From assembly GCA_024742475.1 (NCBI GenBank), contig JANSYI010000001.1, forward strand, positions 1 to 64,000: 64,000 nucleotides of DNA, given 5' to 3'. The DNA is from a bacterium (GTDB lineage: Bacteria > Myxococcota_A > Polyangia > Nannocystales > Nannocystaceae). This document shows, piece by piece, positions 61,778-64,000 of this stretch. A model generated the notes under the pieces. The model saw only the letters and a program-made list of their open reading frames with translations. It searched no databases and was not told the DNA's origin. The position numbers were made by a program, and so were the translations under genes. Position 1 is the first letter of the stretch, and the number at the start of each line of letters is the position of its first letter.

Positions 61778-61893
61778 CGTGACAGCGAGACGCCCGCGCA
61801 GCACCGAGGGGCCCCGGTGGTTGTAACGCCGCACGGCAGCATCCGACAGGGCCAAGAAGGGACGCCGCAACGAACCGCCGACGCAGAGCCGAC

Positions 61894-64000
61894 TCAGCAA
61901 CCGCTCTCGTCGCGGATCCAACGGGAGAGCGCGGGCGGAACTCCGGGCGCGTCGATGCCTTCGTGCGCCTCGCGGGACCACGCCGAGACCTCATGCTCGT
62001 CGGACCCGCCCGCCCGTCCGGCGAGCACGAGCGTGCACGCGGCCTCGACCTGCCATCGGATGATGCCGCGGTCGGTGGCGACATCGTGGCAGCGCTGCGC
62101 CAGCGTCATCGCAGCGCGCGCGTCGTCACCCAAGCGGAGGCGTGCCAACCGGCACAGTGGCCGCGCGAGGTACTCCGCGTTCGCCTCGGCGTCCGCGTCC
62201 AGCGTTGCCAGTGCCCCCTCGAGCATGGGCTGCGCCTCGACCGAATCACCGCGAGCGACCAAGATGGACCCGAGCATCGCCTCGAGCTTCGCGACCTTGG
62301 GGTGGTCGTCACCCAAGGCCGCACGCGCACGCGGCAGCATTTCCCGCAGAACCGTCTCGGCTTCGTCGAAGCGGCTGCGCCCTTCGAGCAGCGTCACGAG
62401 GTTGCTCTCGACCGTGATGACGTGGGGATGTTCGATGCCCCGCCCCGCGATGGTGGCCCGCCTCGCGCGGCGAAGCATGACCTCTGCCTCTTCGGGGTGC
62501 GTCACCGCGAGCAGGCCCCCGAGGTTGGTGAGCACCGCGGCAAGAGAGGGGTCGTCCGGATCGGAGAGGTTGCGTTCGCGAAGGGCGAGCGCCCGGCGAA
62601 ACGCAGCCTCAGCCTCATCGAGGCGACGGAGCGCATAGTTGGATGCCCCTGTGCTAATCCAGCTCGTCGCCACGGCCGGATGTGTCTCGCCATACGCTGC
62701 GCGCAGCTCGGCGCGAACCTCCTCCTCCAACGCCAGCGAGCGCTCGAACTCCCGACGGCGATACTCGACGCCGCTCATCCGGCTGAGCAGCTCGATGCGA
62801 ACGATCGGGGAGACCGTGCCCTCATCGGACCGCTCGAGGCCCCGCTGATAGTGGATCAGAGCCGTCTGGGGGTCGTCTGCAGACTCGGCAAGCTCACCGC
62901 GCAGACGGTCGAGCTCGATGTCCCAGTTGACTGGGCGCCGAGGGAACCGCTGAAGCGCTGCGGCAGCGAGCTGAGCGACTTCGCGGGCTTCGTCGACGCG
63001 GTCGAGTCGGTGAAGCACCGCAACGCGCACTCTGAGCGCGTCGGCTCGCGTCACGTCGTCGCCGGCTTGCTCGGCGAGCAGGCTCGCCTGGTCGAGGAGC
63101 TCGAGCGCGTCCGCGGGCCGCTGCCGTCCCAAGTCTGCCCGCGCGAGACGGACCAGCGCCTGTGCCTGACTCGCCACATTTGCGGACGCTCGTGCGGCGG
63201 CGAGGGCCTCGTTGGCTCGCTGGATGCCGTCCTCGCGACGTCCGGCGAGAGACAGCGCCTTGGCCTCGGCGAGCAGTCCACTGAGCTCCGCGTCAGGTCG
63301 TGCGCTCTCGACGAAGCCCACGCCCGAACACTGCTGCAGTTCGGCGACGTCGGGCGCCAACGTGAGCGCATCCCCGACCAACGCTTCGTCGGGCGTCTGG
63401 AAGATCCGGACCAGCGCTGCAAAGGCAGCGAGCTCGGCGTCGAGGCAGATCGCGGTGCGAATCTCCGCGTCCTGCTGCGGCTCGCACACCTGCTCGCGCT
63501 GCGTCCACCAGGCGGTCGAGTACGCATCGAGACGGTCGCGCAACTCGCCACCGATCTCCGCTCCGGCCGGCACGCCCGAGACACCGAACGCATCGACGAT
63601 CGTCTTTGCATCGCTCGAGTCGTACGCCGCCGAGAGTGCCTCCCGGGGGGACGCGCAGGGGTCGTCGGCGGTCCCGCGGGCCCATAGACCCACGCCGAGC
63701 GCTCCCAGCGAGACGGCTGAGACGGCGCTCCATCGACGGCGCCCTCGCGGATCCCTCTCGAGCTGCGCGAGCAGAGCATCGATGCTCGGCCACCGCCGCT
63801 GGGGTTCGTTTTGGAGCCCGCGCTGCACGGCCCGGGAGACGCCCGCGGGCACGCGCCCCCGCGTGGACTCGAAGTCGACCATGCGACCGGTCTCGATCGA
63901 CTCGAGCAGCGCGAGCCGAGTGGGCCCCTCGAACGGACGACGGCCGACGAGCGCTTCGAACAACGCGACGCAGAACGCGAACTGGTCGCTGGCTGGCGTG
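61894..64000 (-). CDS. Ser/Thr protein kinase with TPR C-terminal part (5' end cut by window edge)
   Basis: The frame enters from the right edge, so the N-terminal kinase core (P-loop, HRD, DFG) is missing. What is visible begins in the C-lobe: TPASDQFAFCVALFEALVGR then RPFEG, the subdomain IX signature, and RVPAGVSRAVQRGLQNEPQR. A TM helix is at SAVSAVSLGALGVGLWA. The rest (about 600 residues) is TPR repeats, e.g. ALVRLARADLGRQRPADALE, ALAAVLTNLGGLLAVTHPEE-like and DEAETVLREMLPRARAALGD. This is the typical myxobacterial membrane kinase with an extracytoplasmic TPR region. TTG 63963 is not a real start. Confidence 0.88.
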   Translation of the reverse strand, partial: TPASDQFAFCVALFEALVGRRPFEGPTRLALLESIETGRMVDFESTRGRVPAGVSRAVQRGLQNEPQRRWPSIDALLAQLERDPRGRRRWSAVSAVSLGALGVGLWARGTADDPCASPREALSAAYDSSDAKTIVDAFGVSGVPAGAEIGGELRDRLDAYSTAWWTQREQVCEPQQDAEIRTAICLDAELAAFAALVRIFQTPDEALVGDALTLAPDVAELQQCSGVGFVESARPDAELSGLLAEAKALSLAGRREDGIQRANEALAAARASANVASQAQALVRLARADLGRQRPADALELLDQASLLAEQAGDDVTRADALRVRVAVLHRLDRVDEAREVAQLAAAALQRFPRRPVNWDIELDRLRGELAESADDPQTALIHYQRGLERSDEGTVSPIVRIELLSRMSGVEYRRREFERSLALEEEVRAELRAAYGETHPAVATSWISTGASNYALRRLDEAEAAFRRALALRERNLSDPDDPSLAAVLTNLGGLLAVTHPEEAEVMLRRARRATIAGRGIEHPHVITVESNLVTLLEGRSRFDEAETVLREMLPRARAALGDDHPKVAKLEAMLGSILVARGDSVEAQPMLEGALATLDADAEANAEYLARPLCRLARLRLGDDARAAMTLAQRCHDVATDRGIIRWQVEAACTLVLAGRAGGSDEHEVSAWSREAHEGIDAPGVPPALSRWIRDESGC

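Noticed and set aside
1..64000. tRNA, rRNA, CRISPR or riboswitch genes
   Set aside because: I found no cloverleaf with a TTC loop, no regular spacer-repeat array and no conserved riboswitch core by eye; a covariance-model search would be decisive.

Overview
The window is about 68-70% GC, carries roughly 50 densely packed genes on both strands, and has no rRNA, tRNA, CRISPR array, phage or insertion sequence that I can see. The gene content points to a myxobacterium, most likely of the Nannocystis/Plesiocystis/Enhygromyxa group. The signs are: many lipoproteins in which the lipobox cysteine is followed by a long Ser/Thr/Gly/Asp linker; eight myxobacterial Cys-rich CGDG...CDDG repeats; a MYXO-CTERM C-terminal anchor; a TIGR02265/DUF2378-type protein; large Ser/Thr kinases with ATPase or TPR tails; and NtrC-type regulators. 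The taxonomic placement is inference.

Layout. 1-5.8 kb: a truncated conserved protein, a Cys-repeat/RCC1 surface protein whose signal peptide lies in another frame, a histidine-phosphatase lipoprotein, glutathionyl-hydroquinone reductase and a P-domain lipoprotein. 5.8-12.7 kb: a LeuA-regulatory-domain-like protein, infA, two membrane proteins of unknown role, a VWA lipoprotein, a receiver-HPt protein divergent from an NtrC-type activator, and a CrtI/RetSat-like flavoprotein. 12.9-23.9 kb: mostly small conserved proteins and exported proteins (extensin-like/M15-fold protein, M11 metallopeptidase, CarboxypepD_reg-like lipoprotein, Trp/Gly-rich lipoprotein, six-hairpin glycosidase-like lipoprotein).

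33.6 down to 23.9 kb is a run of eight minus-strand genes: TPR lipoprotein, small lipoprotein, FIST sensor protein, CheA-like PAS-HPt-HATPase kinase, MoxR ATPase, HupE/UreJ-like membrane protein, beta-propeller lipoprotein and DUF4331 protein. It contains GTGA and ATGA stop/start overlaps and ends at a strong terminator (23886-23915). This run is the best candidate here for an uncharacterised signalling/export system. 33.7-44.1 kb is metabolic: DmdC-type acyl-CoA dehydrogenase, CsgA-like SDR, a LysR-controlled LLM oxidoreductase/SDR/cupin operon, methylmalonate-semialdehyde dehydrogenase and a SnoaL-like protein, together with a lipoprotein HNH nuclease.

44.3-52.4 kb holds a 1211-residue kinase-ATPase, a metalloprotease lipoprotein, and a small lipoprotein next to an ATPase-TPR regulator with a C-terminal winged helix. 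At 52.7 kb a GST gene and an AraC-type gene run into each other, and each is missing its 3' half, which looks like a deletion scar. 53.4-64 kb is a second long minus-strand run: a Ser/Thr kinase-TPR protein (5' end cut by the window edge), a TIGR02265-like protein, a hypothetical protein, a second CheA-like HPt kinase, and an RND adaptor/pump pair without an outer-membrane channel gene.
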